DNA from: Pseudomonas sp. REP124 | GTDB lineage: Bacteria; Pseudomonadota; Gammaproteobacteria; Pseudomonadales; Pseudomonadaceae | Reading direction: 5' to 3' | Length of the DNA: 64,000 nucleotides | Assembly (NCBI RefSeq): GCF_020164475.1 | Contig: NZ_JAIQWX010000006.1 | Span: 26,827-90,826, forward strand | Part shown: piece after piece, positions 16,087-24,052 of the stretch | How positions within the stretch are numbered: position 1 is the first letter of the stretch | Layout: every line of letters starts with the position of its first letter | Position numbers and translations under genes: made by a program | The notes under the pieces: generated by a model | Seen by the model: the letters and a program-made list of their open reading frames with translations, nothing else | The model's database searches: none | Told to the model about the DNA's origin: nothing

Positions 16087-16944
16087 GTGAGTCTCACAGT
16101 CATTGCGCAGCGTATGGGTAAAACGAGCTTTCAGCGCTTGGTGACTGGCCTTGTCATGAGCACCTTGCTGGTCGGTTGTTCCAGCAACAAATCCAGCGAC
16201 GTTCGCGTCGTCGACCGCAACAATGCCGTCGCCCAGCGCCCGGCAGTTACCACCGGACAGTACGTGGTCCGACCGAAAGACACCCTGTTCTCGATCGCCT
16301 TCCGCTACGGCTGGGACTACAAGGCCCTGGCCGCGCGCAACAACATTCCGGCGCCGTACACGATCCATCCGGGTCAGACGATTCGCTTCGATGGGCGCAC
16401 CGGTTCAACGCCGACGACGGTGGTCAGTTCGACCAATACAACTCCGTCATCCTCGAGTAAAACCACGGTGATTCGCCGTCCGGTAGACGGTGCCACTACC
16501 CCCGCTCCGGTGGTTGTACCGTCCGTCGCCAACAAGCCGGCAACCGCACCTTCGCCGCCTCCCGGCCCGGCCCCGACCGGCTGGGGATGGCCTTCTAGTG
16601 GCATTTTGATTGGAAAATTCTCTTCAAACGGTAGTTTGAATAAAGGAATTGATATCGCCGGAGATTTGGGACAGCCTGTTTTAGCTGCGTCTGATGGGAC
16701 AGTCGTATACGCCGGGAGTGGCTTAAGGGGCTACGGCGAATTAGTCATCATCAAACACAGCGAAACCTACGTCAGTGCCTACGGACATAACCGCAGGCTG
16801 TTGGTTCGGGAGGGGCAGCAGGTCAAGGTCGGACAGACAATTGCCGAAATGGGGTCAACGGGTACAGACCGGGTGAAACTGCATTTTGAGATTCGCCGCC
16901 AAGGTAAACCTGTAGATCCGCTGCAATTCCTGCCACGCCGTTGA
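16087..16944 (+). CDS. nlpD: Murein hydrolase activator NlpD (lipoprotein)
   Basis: 285 residues from a GTG start, preceded by GGGAG about 8 bases upstream. The signal peptide ends in a lipobox (LLVGCSS). A LysM domain follows (YVVRPKDTLFSIAFRYG), then a Pro/Thr/Ser-rich linker, and a C-terminal LytM/M23 domain. The M23 zinc residues are degenerate: the first His is Asn in NKGIDIAG, and the HLH motif reads KLHFE. This fits an amidase activator, not an enzyme. Upstream codons back to 15913 lack homology. In related species the main rpoS promoter lies within nlpD. Confidence 0.93.
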   Translation: MSLTVIAQRMGKTSFQRLVTGLVMSTLLVGCSSNKSSDVRVVDRNNAVAQRPAVTTGQYVVRPKDTLFSIAFRYGWDYKALAARNNIPAPYTIHPGQTIRFDGRTGSTPTTVVSSTNTTPSSSSKTTVIRRPVDGATTPAPVVVPSVANKPATAPSPPPGPAPTGWGWPSSGILIGKFSSNGSLNKGIDIAGDLGQPVLAASDGTVVYAGSGLRGYGELVIIKHSETYVSAYGHNRRLLVREGQQVKVGQTIAEMGSTGTDRVKLHFEIRRQGKPVDPLQFLPRR

Positions 16945-17048
16945 TCGCTACCAGCCTGTTCCGTCACGTAGAGGGGACAGGCTCCAGCGTTGCCAAGGAT
17001 AAAGGCGCCGCTTGAGCTTGGGGTCGAACTCACCAAAGGACTATAACA

Positions 17049-18057
17049 ATGGCTCTCAGTAAAGAAGTGCCGGAGTTTGACATCGACGATGAGGTTCTCC
17101 TGATGGAGACCGGCATCGATACGGATTCGATGTCGAATGATGAAGGGGCGGCTTCACCTTCCGTTCGTGCCAAATCCAAACACTCCGCTTCGCTAAAGCA
17201 ACACAAATACATTGATTACACGCGGGCGCTCGATGCCACGCAGCTGTATCTCAATGAAATCGGCTTTTCCCCCGTTATTGTCCCCCGAAGAAGAAGTTCA
17301 TTTTGCGCGTCTGTCGCAAAGTGGCGATCCGGCCGGGCGCAAGCGCATGATCGAAAGTAACCTGCGGCTGGTGGTGAAAATCGCCCGGCGTTACGTCAAT
17401 CGTGGTCTGTCGCTGCTCGATCTGATCGAAGAGGGCAACCTGGGCCTGATCCGGGCGGTGGAGAAATTCGACCCTGAACGCGGCTTCCGCTTCTCGACCT
17501 ACGCAACCTGGTGGATTCGTCAGACCATCGAGCGCGCGATCATGAATCAGACCCGGACCATCCGGTTGCCGATCCATGTGGTCAAGGAACTCAACGTGTA
17601 CCTGCGGGCCGCACGGGAGCTGACGCAAAAACTCGATCATGAACCCTCACCCGAAGAAATCGCCAACCTGCTGGAAAAACCGGTGGGAGAGGTCAAGCGC
17701 ATGCTCGGCTTGAACGAGCGGGTTTCTTCGGTCGACGTCTCGCTGGGTCCGGATTCGGATAAAACCCTGCTGGACACCCTCACTGACGATCGCCCAACCG
17801 ATCCATGCGAACTGCTGCAGGATGACGACCTGTCCCAGAGCATCGATCAATGGCTGTCCGAACTGACCGACAAGCAGCGCGAGGTGGTCGTTCGCCGCTT
17901 CGGTCTGCGCGGCCACGAGAGCAGCACTCTGGAAGATGTAGGCCTGGAAATCGGTCTGACCCGCGAACGGGTACGGCAGATTCAGGTAGAAGGCCTGAAG
18001 CGTCTTCGGGAGATCCTGGAGAAAAATGGCCTGTCGAGCGAGTCGCTGTTTCAATAA
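17049..18057 (+). pseudogene. rpoS: RNA polymerase sigma factor RpoS, frameshifted
   Basis: Sigma-S directs stationary-phase and stress transcription. Codons 1-75 from 17049 (AAGGA site at about 17034-17038) read in one frame to [10 protein letters not shown], then leave it and stop at 17360. The rest ([17 protein letters not shown] to the C-terminal QSLFQ-type end) continues in another frame to 18057. The cause is one extra C in the run 17269-17273: five C where four would restore a 335-residue protein. Regions 2 ([15 protein letters not shown]), 3 and 4.2 ([17 protein letters not shown]) are otherwise intact. An in-frame ATG at 17254 could start a form lacking region 1.1, but no good ribosome site precedes it. 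Mutation or base-call error cannot be told apart here. Confidence 0.93.
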
Positions 18058-18074
18058 CAGGCTCGTGTAGCTGG

Positions 18075-18110
18075 CAACAAAAAGCCCCGACTGTTCGGGG
18101 CTTTTTGTTG
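18075..18110 (+). terminator. rpoS terminator
   Basis: CAACAAAAAGCCCCGA-CTGT-TCGGGGCTTTTTGTTG forms a long perfect stem ending in a U-tract, 18 bases after the rpoS stop. Confidence 0.9.
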
Positions 18111-18136
18111 CCCCGGAAAAAGCTGCCAGGGCCTTT

Positions 18137-18166
18137 GGTGGGAGCGAGGCTGCTCGCGCGAAAGCC
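18137..18166. repeat. Single REP element
   Basis: GGTGGGAGCGAGGCTGCTCGCGCG is one REP unit without an inverted partner nearby. It carries an extra CG compared with the other copies, suggesting an old, decaying singlet. Confidence 0.7.
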
Positions 18167-18199
18167 AAGCCCACCACGCGCGGATTTGCAGCGCCTGGC

Positions 18200-18217
18200 T
18201 GTAAGCCTTCTCTCACT
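18200..18217 (+). promoter_or_regulatory. GacA upstream activating sequence of rsmZ
   Basis: TGTAAG-CCTTCT-CTCACT matches the known GacA site TGTAAG-N6-CTTACA with the left half perfect and the right half 4 of 6. It lies about 190 bases before the predicted rsmZ start, the distance known for rsmZ genes of this genus. Confidence 0.75.
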
Positions 18218-18354
18218 CTTAGCGTAGGTGTTCGTTATTTTTACACTGATGCAGTCGGCCCAAGGCGGCTCTGTTTAAATCTAACCACCTGAAAAATAAC
18301 AGCTATTTTTTAGATTAAGGGCATATGACAGATAGTATTAGTCCAGAAGCACGG

Positions 18355-18382
18355 TTGCTCTGAACGGGAATCGGCCTAGTAT
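18355..18382 (+). promoter_or_regulatory. rsmZ core promoter
   Basis: A -35 TTGCTC (18355-18360) and a -10 TAGTAT (18377-18382) are separated by 16 bases. Transcription would start near 18390. The promoter serves a GacA-activated RNA. Confidence 0.65.
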
Positions 18383-18389
18383 CTGGGTT

Positions 18390-18523
18390 GTGTCAACGGA
18401 CAGACACGCCCTTCAAGGATCGAGGGGAAAAGGACATCGCAGGACGCGATTCATCAGGATGATGAAAAAGGAAACACAGGGAATAGGGAAAGAAAGTGGG
18501 CGGGTCATACCGCCCCTTTTTTT
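18390..18523 (+). ncRNA. rsmZ: Regulatory RNA RsmZ
   Basis: A roughly 130-base RNA gene between rpoS and fdxA, its standard location in Pseudomonas. RsmZ sequesters the translational repressors RsmA/RsmE, freeing mRNAs for secondary metabolites, exoenzymes and biofilm functions under Gac control. About eight GGA motifs are seen (ACGGA near 18396, AAGGA 18415, then repeated AGGA near 18431, 18441, 18456 and 18469, and GGGA near 18480), several in predicted loops such as CATCGCAGGACGCGATT and ATCATCAGGATGAT-like stems. It ends in a strong terminator (18497-18523). The RNA appears intact although rpoS beside it is broken. Confidence 0.92.
18497..18523 (+). terminator. rsmZ terminator
   Basis: GGGCGG-GTCATA-CCGCCC followed by seven T residues. 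Confidence 0.88.
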
Positions 18524-18579
18524 GCCCGCAGAAAAGCAAAAAGGCCCTTGTGGGGCCTTTTTCGGGAACGCGCGGGTAA

Positions 18580-18903
18580 TCAGCGTTCGAGGTGTTCGAT
18601 CTTGCCTGGCTTGCCATCCCACTCCGCGGAGTCGGGCAAAGGATCTTTGCGCTCGGTGATGTTTGGCCAGACTTCAGCCAATTCCAGGTTCAATGCAAGG
18701 AAGTTTTCCATGCCGGCTGGGACTTCATCTTCGGAGAAGATGGCCACAGCAGGGCACTCAGGTTCGCACAGTGCGCAGTCGATGCACTCATCCGGGTGAA
18801 TCACCAGGAAATTCGGGCCTTCGTAAAAGCAGTCCACCGGACACACTTCTACGCAGTCGGTGTACTTGCACTTGATGCAGTTGTCGGTGACGACGAAGGT
18901 CAT
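18580..18903 (-). CDS. fdxA: Seven-iron ferredoxin FdxA
   Basis: 107 residues. It is a small electron carrier of the 7Fe type, with one 3Fe-4S and one 4Fe-4S cluster. Cysteine motifs are [17 protein letters not shown] and [12 protein letters not shown]. The start [11 protein letters not shown] at 18903 has GAGGAG upstream; the frame extends 14 codons further without homology. It is transcribed toward rsmZ and away from mutS's coding end. Physiological partners are not apparent from context. Confidence 0.96.
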   Translation of the reverse strand: MTFVVTDNCIKCKYTDCVEVCPVDCFYEGPNFLVIHPDECIDCALCEPECPAVAIFSEDEVPAGMENFLALNLELAEVWPNITERKDPLPDSAEWDGKPGKIEHLER

Positions 18904-19044
18904 TTCTAATTTTCTCCTCAGGCGCGGCTTGCTGCGCCCCTTCACGTGGGGGTCGCATGGTTCGGGAGCGATAGTCTGCAGACCAGGCTAAAGCCTGCAG
19001 CATCCCAAACCGCGCGAGATTCTAACAGCTTGCAAGCCTGTGCG

Positions 19045-21624
19045 TTAGATCCGTGTCTTTAGTGTATAGAGCATTTCGAGCGCACGACGTGGTGTCATGT
19101 CGTCCAGATCGAGCTTGGCCAACTCATCCAGCACCGGATGCGGCAGGCTGGCGAACAGGTCGCTCTGCTGCGGCGCGGCCGGTTTGCCCTTGGCTGGCTT
19201 GGGTGCTTCATGGGGCAAGGCGGTGTCTTCCAGGCGGCTCAAGTGCTCGCGGGCGCGCAGGATCACTTCGCTCGGCACGCCGGCCAGTTGGGCTACCGCC
19301 AGGCCATAACTCTGGCTGGCAGGTCCCGGCAGTACGTGGTGCAGGAACACGATGCGCTCGTTGTGCTCGGTGGCATTGAGGTGCACGTTGGCTACCAGCG
19401 GCTGCGATTCCGGTAATACCGTAAGCTCAAAGTAGTGAGTCGCGAACAGCGTGTAAGCGCGCAAATGCGCCAGGCGTTCGGCCGCAGCCCAAGCCAGGGA
19501 TAAGCCGTCGAAAGTACTGGTGCCGCGCCCGACTTCGTCCATCAGCACCAGGCTGCGCTCGGTGGCGTTGTGCAGGATGTTGGCGGTTTCGCTCATTTCC
19601 ACCATGAAGGTCGAGCGTCCACCCGCCAGGTCATCGCTGGAACCGATCCGGGTGAAGATCCGGTCCACGAGTGACAATTCGCAACTGGCTGCGGGTACGA
19701 AACTGCCGATATGGGCCAGCAACACGATCAACGCGGTCTGGCGCATGTAGGTGGATTTACCGCCCATGTTCGGACCGGTGATCACCAGCATGCGGGTGTT
19801 GTCATCGAGGCTCAGATCGTTGGCCACAAACGGCGTGGTCAGCACTTGCTCGACCACCGGGTGGCGACCCTGACTGATGCGCATGCACGGTTCGCTGACG
19901 AAACGCGGGCAGTTCAGGTCCAGGTTCAGCGCACGTTCGGCCAGGTTGCTCAGCACATCCAGCTCGGCGAGGGCGCCGGCGGTGTCCTGCAGCGGCGGCA
20001 ATTGTGATATCAGATCTTCGAGCAATGCTTCGTAAAGCATCTTCTCCCGAGCCAAAGCCCGGCTCTTGGCCGATAGCGCTTTGTCTTCGAACTCCTTAAG
20101 TTCCGGGGTGATGAAGCGCTCGGCACCCTTGAGGGTCTGGCGACGGATATAGTCCGCCGGCGCCGATTCGGCCTGCTTGCTCGGCAACTCGATGAAGTAA
20201 CCGTGGATGCGGTTGTACCCGACCTTCAAGTGCGACAGGCCCGTACGGGCTTTTTCGCGAGCTTCGAGATCGATCAGGAATTGCCCGGCGTTTTCACTCA
20301 GCGACTGCAACTCGTCGAGTTCGCTGTCGTAACCGGTCTTCAACACGCCACCGTCACGGATCACCGCGGGCGGGTTGTCGATGATGGCTTTTTCCAGCAG
20401 CGCCGCCAACTCCGGATAGGTACTGGTGGTGGTCGCCAGCTTCTGCAGGTGCGGGGCTTCCAGTTCGGTCATTGCCACTTGCAGATCAGGCAACGCGCCG
20501 AGTGCGTCGCGCAGGCGCGCGAGGTCTCGCGGACGCGCATTGCGCAGACCGATCCGCGCCAGAATCCGCTCGATATCGCCGATTTCCTTCAACTGCGGTT
20601 GCAGCTGTTCGAAGCGATAGCGGTCGAGCAGGCAGGAAATCGATGTCTGGCGAGCCAGCAAAACAGTCAGGTCACGCAGCGGACGGTTCAGCCAGCGGGT
20701 CAGCAGGCGGCTGCCCATGGCGGTCTGGCAACGGTCGACCACCGATTGCAGCGTGTTGTCGCGGCCACCGGCCAGGTTGGTATCGAGTTCCAGGTTGCGC
20801 CGGCTCGCGCCGTCGAGCACCACGGTATCGTCCAGACGCTCATGACGCAGACTGCGCAAATGGGGCAGGGTAGTACGCTGGGTTTCCTTGGCGTAGGCCA
20901 GCAGGCAACCGGCGGCACCGATGGCCAGGGTCAGGGTCTCGCAGCCAAAACCTTTCAGATCCTGAGTGGAAAATTGCTGGCACAGGCTTTTATGCGCCGA
21001 ATCTCGCTCGAAATCCCATGGTGCGCGGCGGCGAACACCACGGCGTTTCTCCGCCGGCAGATCCTTCGGCCAGTCATCCGGGATCAGCAATTCCACCGGA
21101 TTGACACGCTCGAGTTCCGCCAGCAGGTTTTCCCAACCCTTGATTTCCAGGACGCTGAAGTTACCGCTGGTGATATCCAGCACTGCCAAACCGAACAGGC
21201 GCTCGTCTCCAAGAACGGCAGCGATCAGATTGTCGCGACGCTCATCCAGCAGCGCTTCGTCACTCACCGTTCCCGGCGTGATGATCCGCACCACCTGACG
21301 CTCCACCGGTCCCTTGCTGGTGGCCGGGTCTCCGACCTGCTCGCAGATCACCACCGACTCGCCGAGCTTCACCAGTTTGGCCAGGTAACCCTCGGCCGCA
21401 TGATAAGGAATGCCGCACATCGGAATCGCCTGACCTGCCGACTGCCCGCGAGCGGTCAGGGTGATGTCGAGCAACTTGGCGGCCTTCTTCGCGTCCTCAT
21501 AGAAGATCTCGTAGAAGTCACCCATGCGGTAGAACATCAACTGGTCGGGGTGCTGGTTCTTCAGGCGCCAGTACTGCTGCATCATTGGCGTGTGGGAGGA
21601 CAGGTCGGTAAGGGCTTTATTCAT
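19045..21624 (-). CDS. mutS: DNA mismatch repair protein MutS
   Basis: 859 residues. It recognises mismatches and small loops and recruits MutL. The mismatch-binding phenylalanine lies in the N-terminal motif [11 protein letters not shown]. The clamp and lever domains are complete, and the ABC ATPase shows Walker [10 protein letters not shown] and Walker [17 protein letters not shown]. The start [13 protein letters not shown] at 21624 is chosen; 36 further upstream codons lack homology. No frameshift is seen, so the rpoS lesion is not accompanied by an evident mutS lesion. Confidence 0.97.
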   Translation of the reverse strand: MNKALTDLSSHTPMMQQYWRLKNQHPDQLMFYRMGDFYEIFYEDAKKAAKLLDITLTARGQSAGQAIPMCGIPYHAAEGYLAKLVKLGESVVICEQVGDPATSKGPVERQVVRIITPGTVSDEALLDERRDNLIAAVLGDERLFGLAVLDITSGNFSVLEIKGWENLLAELERVNPVELLIPDDWPKDLPAEKRRGVRRRAPWDFERDSAHKSLCQQFSTQDLKGFGCETLTLAIGAAGCLLAYAKETQRTTLPHLRSLRHERLDDTVVLDGASRRNLELDTNLAGGRDNTLQSVVDRCQTAMGSRLLTRWLNRPLRDLTVLLARQTSISCLLDRYRFEQLQPQLKEIGDIERILARIGLRNARPRDLARLRDALGALPDLQVAMTELEAPHLQKLATTTSTYPELAALLEKAIIDNPPAVIRDGGVLKTGYDSELDELQSLSENAGQFLIDLEAREKARTGLSHLKVGYNRIHGYFIELPSKQAESAPADYIRRQTLKGAERFITPELKEFEDKALSAKSRALAREKMLYEALLEDLISQLPPLQDTAGALAELDVLSNLAERALNLDLNCPRFVSEPCMRISQGRHPVVEQVLTTPFVANDLSLDDNTRMLVITGPNMGGKSTYMRQTALIVLLAHIGSFVPAASCELSLVDRIFTRIGSSDDLAGGRSTFMVEMSETANILHNATERSLVLMDEVGRGTSTFDGLSLAWAAAERLAHLRAYTLFATHYFELTVLPESQPLVANVHLNATEHNERIVFLHHVLPGPASQSYGLAVAQLAGVPSEVILRAREHLSRLEDTALPHEAPKPAKGKPAAPQQSDLFASLPHPVLDELAKLDLDDMTPRRALEMLYTLKTRI

Positions 21625-21750
21625 CGGTGATCGGAAAACTCGTTCAAAGGTGTAGGGCAAAAATGGGGCATCGGCCCGACTTTTCCGCAATGGGCGCAAG
21701 ATTAACATGGGCGCTCTGCAGGACGCAGGCATGAACGCTGCGTGGTTCTG

Positions 21751-21838
21751 TTATGCAGCGTCCTTCGCGGCTTATGCGTCATTTATGCAATTGAGCATTT
21801 GTCTTCTGTCAATAGAACGAGCAATATGCGCGTTATGC
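21751..21838 (+). promoter_or_regulatory. Repeated TTATGC sites over the phage repressor start
   Basis: Four copies of TTATGC occur in 88 bases (21751, 21772, 21783, 21833), the last inside the first codons of the repressor gene. The half-site resembles the ATGCAT elements of the late promoter about 900 bases downstream. This suggests an autoregulatory operator; that is inference from spacing and similarity. Confidence 0.5.
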
Positions 21839-22569
21839 AAAAACGCAATGTTTCTACCGTCCTAAGAGCACTGCTCGACCAGCACGGGATCTCCCCCACG
21901 GAGCTCCACCGTCGCACCGGCGTGCCTCAATCCACTCTCTCGCGGATTCTCAGCGGGAAGATCGTCGATCCTTCGGATAAACACATCTCGAAAATCGCCG
22001 AATACTTCTCGGTGAGCACCGACCAGTTGCGTGGCCGCGCGGATGTCGCGTCGGCAGCAGTTGGCGGGCGCGATCAATCACATTCGGAACTCAAGGATAT
22101 AAGTCTGTGGGACGACGACACCCCCGTCGATGACGACGAGGTCTCGGTCCCCTTTCTTCGCGAGGTTGAATTGGCCGCGGGATCAGGAAGATTCGTCATC
22201 GAAGAGAGCGAGCGCGCAAGCCTGCGCTTCGGCAAGCGCAGCCTGCGCCACAATGGCGTGCAGTTCGACCAGGCCAAATGCGTGACCGTTCGCGGCAACA
22301 GCATGTTGCCGGTGCTGCGCGATGGCGCCACGGTGGGGGTCAACGCTGGGAAGTCCGGGATTGGCGACATCGTCGATGGCGACCTTTATGCGATCAACCA
22401 CAACGGCCAATTGCGGGTGAAACAACTCTACCGCCTGCCCACCGGCATTCGTCTGCGCAGCTTCAATCGCGACGAACACCCCGACGAGGACTACAGCTTC
22501 CAGGAAATGCAGGAAGAACAAATCGTGATCCTCGGCCACGTCTTCTGGTGGGGCATGTACGCCCGCTAA
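21826..22569 (+). CDS. Phage-type repressor with helix-turn-helix and S24 peptidase domains (PrtR-like)
   Basis: 247 residues from 21826 (an alternative start is 21835). The N-terminal HTH spans about residues 14-65 (GISPTELHRRTGVPQSTLSRIL). The C-terminal LexA/S24 domain has the Ser nucleophile in VRGNSMLP and the general-base Lys in LRVKQL. A likely Ala-Gly cleavage site lies in VELAAGSG. These fit a RecA-stimulated self-cleaving repressor of tailocin or prophage genes. It opens the mutS-pncC insertion locus and has its own terminator. No prtN-type activator is present. Confidence 0.87.
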   Translation: MRVMQKRNVSTVLRALLDQHGISPTELHRRTGVPQSTLSRILSGKIVDPSDKHISKIAEYFSVSTDQLRGRADVASAAVGGRDQSHSELKDISLWDDDTPVDDDEVSVPFLREVELAAGSGRFVIEESERASLRFGKRSLRHNGVQFDQAKCVTVRGNSMLPVLRDGATVGVNAGKSGIGDIVDGDLYAINHNGQLRVKQLYRLPTGIRLRSFNRDEHPDEDYSFQEMQEEQIVILGHVFWWGMYAR

Positions 22570-22586
22570 CCCGATCACCATTCGAC

Positions 22587-22614
22587 AAAAACCCGCCCTC
22601 AGGCGGGTTTTTTT
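22587..22614 (+). terminator. Repressor gene terminator
   Basis: AAAAACCCGCC-CTCA-GGCGGGTTTTTTT, a short perfect stem with a T-tract, 18 bases after the repressor stop. Confidence 0.9.
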
Positions 22615-22665
22615 CGCCTTGAAAAAGCTGGCCAAGCCTTTGTTTGCGGGGCTTTTAATGCGCTG

Positions 22666-22730
22666 GTGCATTTGTCGTGCATAAATAAATGCATTTACGC
22701 ATTGACTGTATATGCATCCATGCATATTCT
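22666..22730 (+). promoter_or_regulatory. Late promoter of the lysis locus with overlapping palindromic operators
   Basis: The -35 TTGACT (22702-22707) and -10 TATTCT (22725-22730) have an ideal 17-base spacer. Across the spacer lies ATATGCAT-CC-ATGCATAT (22710-22727), a palindrome with perfect 8-base arms. A second palindrome, AAATGCATTT (22687-22696), and GTGCAT/ACGCAT half-sites lie just upstream. Occupancy would block polymerase, so this is the expected target of the adjacent repressor. Confidence 0.75.
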
Positions 22731-22736
22731 TTGTCT

Positions 22737-23055
22737 CAAGCCGCTACACAAAGTGGCTCGAAACGAAGCTCTTTAGTTACACCAAAAGGCAGCGATGAAC
22801 CGGCCTCAACGGTTCAGAGGGTTGGCAACTGACCCGGGTGTGCAGCGTAAAGCACCGAAAGCAGTTATCCGGCGGGCAGGGACCGCGGCCGGAAGAACAA
22901 TCTGAACAGACCCGTACCGCGCCAGTAGCGCCGAAAGGTCGACGCGAAGGACCGCATTACTGAAAAGCCCGGTTCATGCCGGGCTTTTTGGAATGCCTAC
23001 CTGACAGGGCAGATACCACGTGCCGGGGGACTCCGGCCTCAATAAGGAAATTACG
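22737..23055 (+). other. Long structured untranslated leader of the lysis operon
   Basis: About 320 bases between the predicted start site and the first gene contain no supported ORF but many short stems: GAACCG/CGGTTC (22797-22815), GGGT/ACCC (22819-22835), GCGC/GCGC (22919-22931) and GGTC/GACC (22937-22953), ending in a terminator hairpin (22964-22989). Full expression of the genes beyond would need readthrough. Similar leaders precede tailocin genes in related strains as far as I recall. A riboregulatory or antitermination role is inferred. Confidence 0.55.
22954..22998 (+). repeat. 45-bp terminator repeat, copy 1
   Basis: GCATTACTGAAAAGCC, a hairpin (GCCCGG-TTCAT-CCGGGC), a T-tract, then GGAATGCCT. 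The first 16 and last 20 bases are identical to copy 2 at 23516; differences are confined to the hairpin arm and loop. The unit works as an intrinsic terminator. Confidence 0.88.
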
Positions 23056-23472
23056 ATGAAAAAATACGCACGCGTCGTCGATGGCCAAGTCGACAACATC
23101 TTCGAAACCAGCAACCCGATCACCGAGGAATTCCCGACCGATCAGGTCTGGGTGGATGTCACTGCATTGCCCAGGATCGACTACTCCTGGAATGCGGTGA
23201 ATACCGATGGCGTCTGGACGTTCACGGACAGTAATCCGTGGGCGCAGCCATCCGAACTGGCCTGGCAAATGCGAATGGCAAGAGAGCAACGGTACCTCAA
23301 GGTAAACACCACTCTGGATTCCACAGCGCTTCAGTACAAGGTTGATCTGGGAGTCGCCACTGCCGCCGATGAAGCCGCTCTGCTGGCTTACAAGCAGTTC
23401 TTCATCGATATGAGCAGCGTGAACAAGCAACCGGGCTACCCGCTGACCGTCACCTGGCCCGAGATTCCGTAA
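23056..23472 (+). CDS. Phage tail fibre assembly protein (Tfa-like)
   Basis: 138 residues from an AAGGA-preceded start. The C-terminal half resembles the tail fibre assembly chaperone family: a helix with a DLGVATAADEAALLAYKQF-type segment and the end KQPGYPLTVTWPEIP, matching the usual run into WPE. Tfa proteins help fold or trimerise tail fibres. No tail fibre gene is present in the window, so it is either a remnant or acts on fibres encoded elsewhere. It is bracketed by the two 45-bp repeats. Confidence 0.72.
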   Translation: MKKYARVVDGQVDNIFETSNPITEEFPTDQVWVDVTALPRIDYSWNAVNTDGVWTFTDSNPWAQPSELAWQMRMAREQRYLKVNTTLDSTALQYKVDLGVATAADEAALLAYKQFFIDMSSVNKQPGYPLTVTWPEIP

Positions 23473-23515
23473 GTTCAACTTCAGCCATCTGTAAATACAC
23501 CCCGTCAAGCGGAGT

Positions 23516-23560
23516 GCATTACTGAAAAGCCTGGCTAACACCGGGCTTTTTGGAATGCCT
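23516..23560 (+). repeat. 45-bp terminator repeat, copy 2
   Basis: Direct repeat of the unit at 22954, with a weaker stem (GCCTGG-CTAACA-CCGGGC, one G-U pair). It terminates after the tfa gene and sits 56 bases before the holin. Confidence 0.88.
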
Positions 23561-23615
23561 GCCTCGGTCATCTTCGAATCCGGCACACACCATCAATCAC
23601 CCCAGGAGGTGAGAC

Positions 23616-23969
23616 ATGACATACGAGCAACAAGTGTTGCTGGACATGCCGATCTGGCTCGTCATCGTTCTCGCCCTGCTGGGCGGGATATCCGGCGAAA
23701 TGTGGCGCGCCGACAAGGACGGCGCTCGCGGCTGGTCATTGCTGAGACGGTTGGCCCTTCGTTCTGGTGCCTGCATGGTCTGCGGCGTTTCGGCCGTTAT
23801 GCTGCTCTACGCAGCCGGTATGTCGATCTGGACCTCGGGCGCCTTTGGGTGTCTTACCGCGATGGCGGGAGCGGACGTGGCAATCGGGCTTTACGAGCGT
23901 TGGGCTGCGAAGCGTATCGGGGTTTGTGAGGTGCCGCCGCCCCGAGATTCCCGATCTGACCAGAACTGA
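23616..23969 (+). CDS. Phage holin
   Basis: 117 residues preceded by a strong CAGGAGGTGAG site. Two or three hydrophobic segments are visible (about residues 11-26, 47-65 and 67-84), with a short charged C-terminus. It matches the holin that opens fluorescens-group tailocin lysis modules. It would permeabilise the inner membrane so that the endolysin encoded next reaches the wall. In intact loci the tail genes separate holin and endolysin; here only 83 bases do. Confidence 0.82.
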   Translation: MTYEQQVLLDMPIWLVIVLALLGGISGEMWRADKDGARGWSLLRRLALRSGACMVCGVSAVMLLYAAGMSIWTSGAFGCLTAMAGADVAIGLYERWAAKRIGVCEVPPPRDSRSDQN

Positions 23970-24052
23970 AATTCAGGAGGAAGTTCTTGTAATTCACGTC
24001 CTGGCCAGACTTCACGCGTTGACGCGTCATTAAGTATTGAGGTTCTTCGACG

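Noticed and set aside
16087..16944. NlpD as an active M23 endopeptidase
   Set aside because: Zinc-binding His positions are replaced, so it is more likely an amidase activator as known for NlpD.
20203..21630. 475-codon open frame on the plus strand across mutS
   Set aside because: Antisense shadow of mutS caused by high third-position GC; no motif and no ribosome site.
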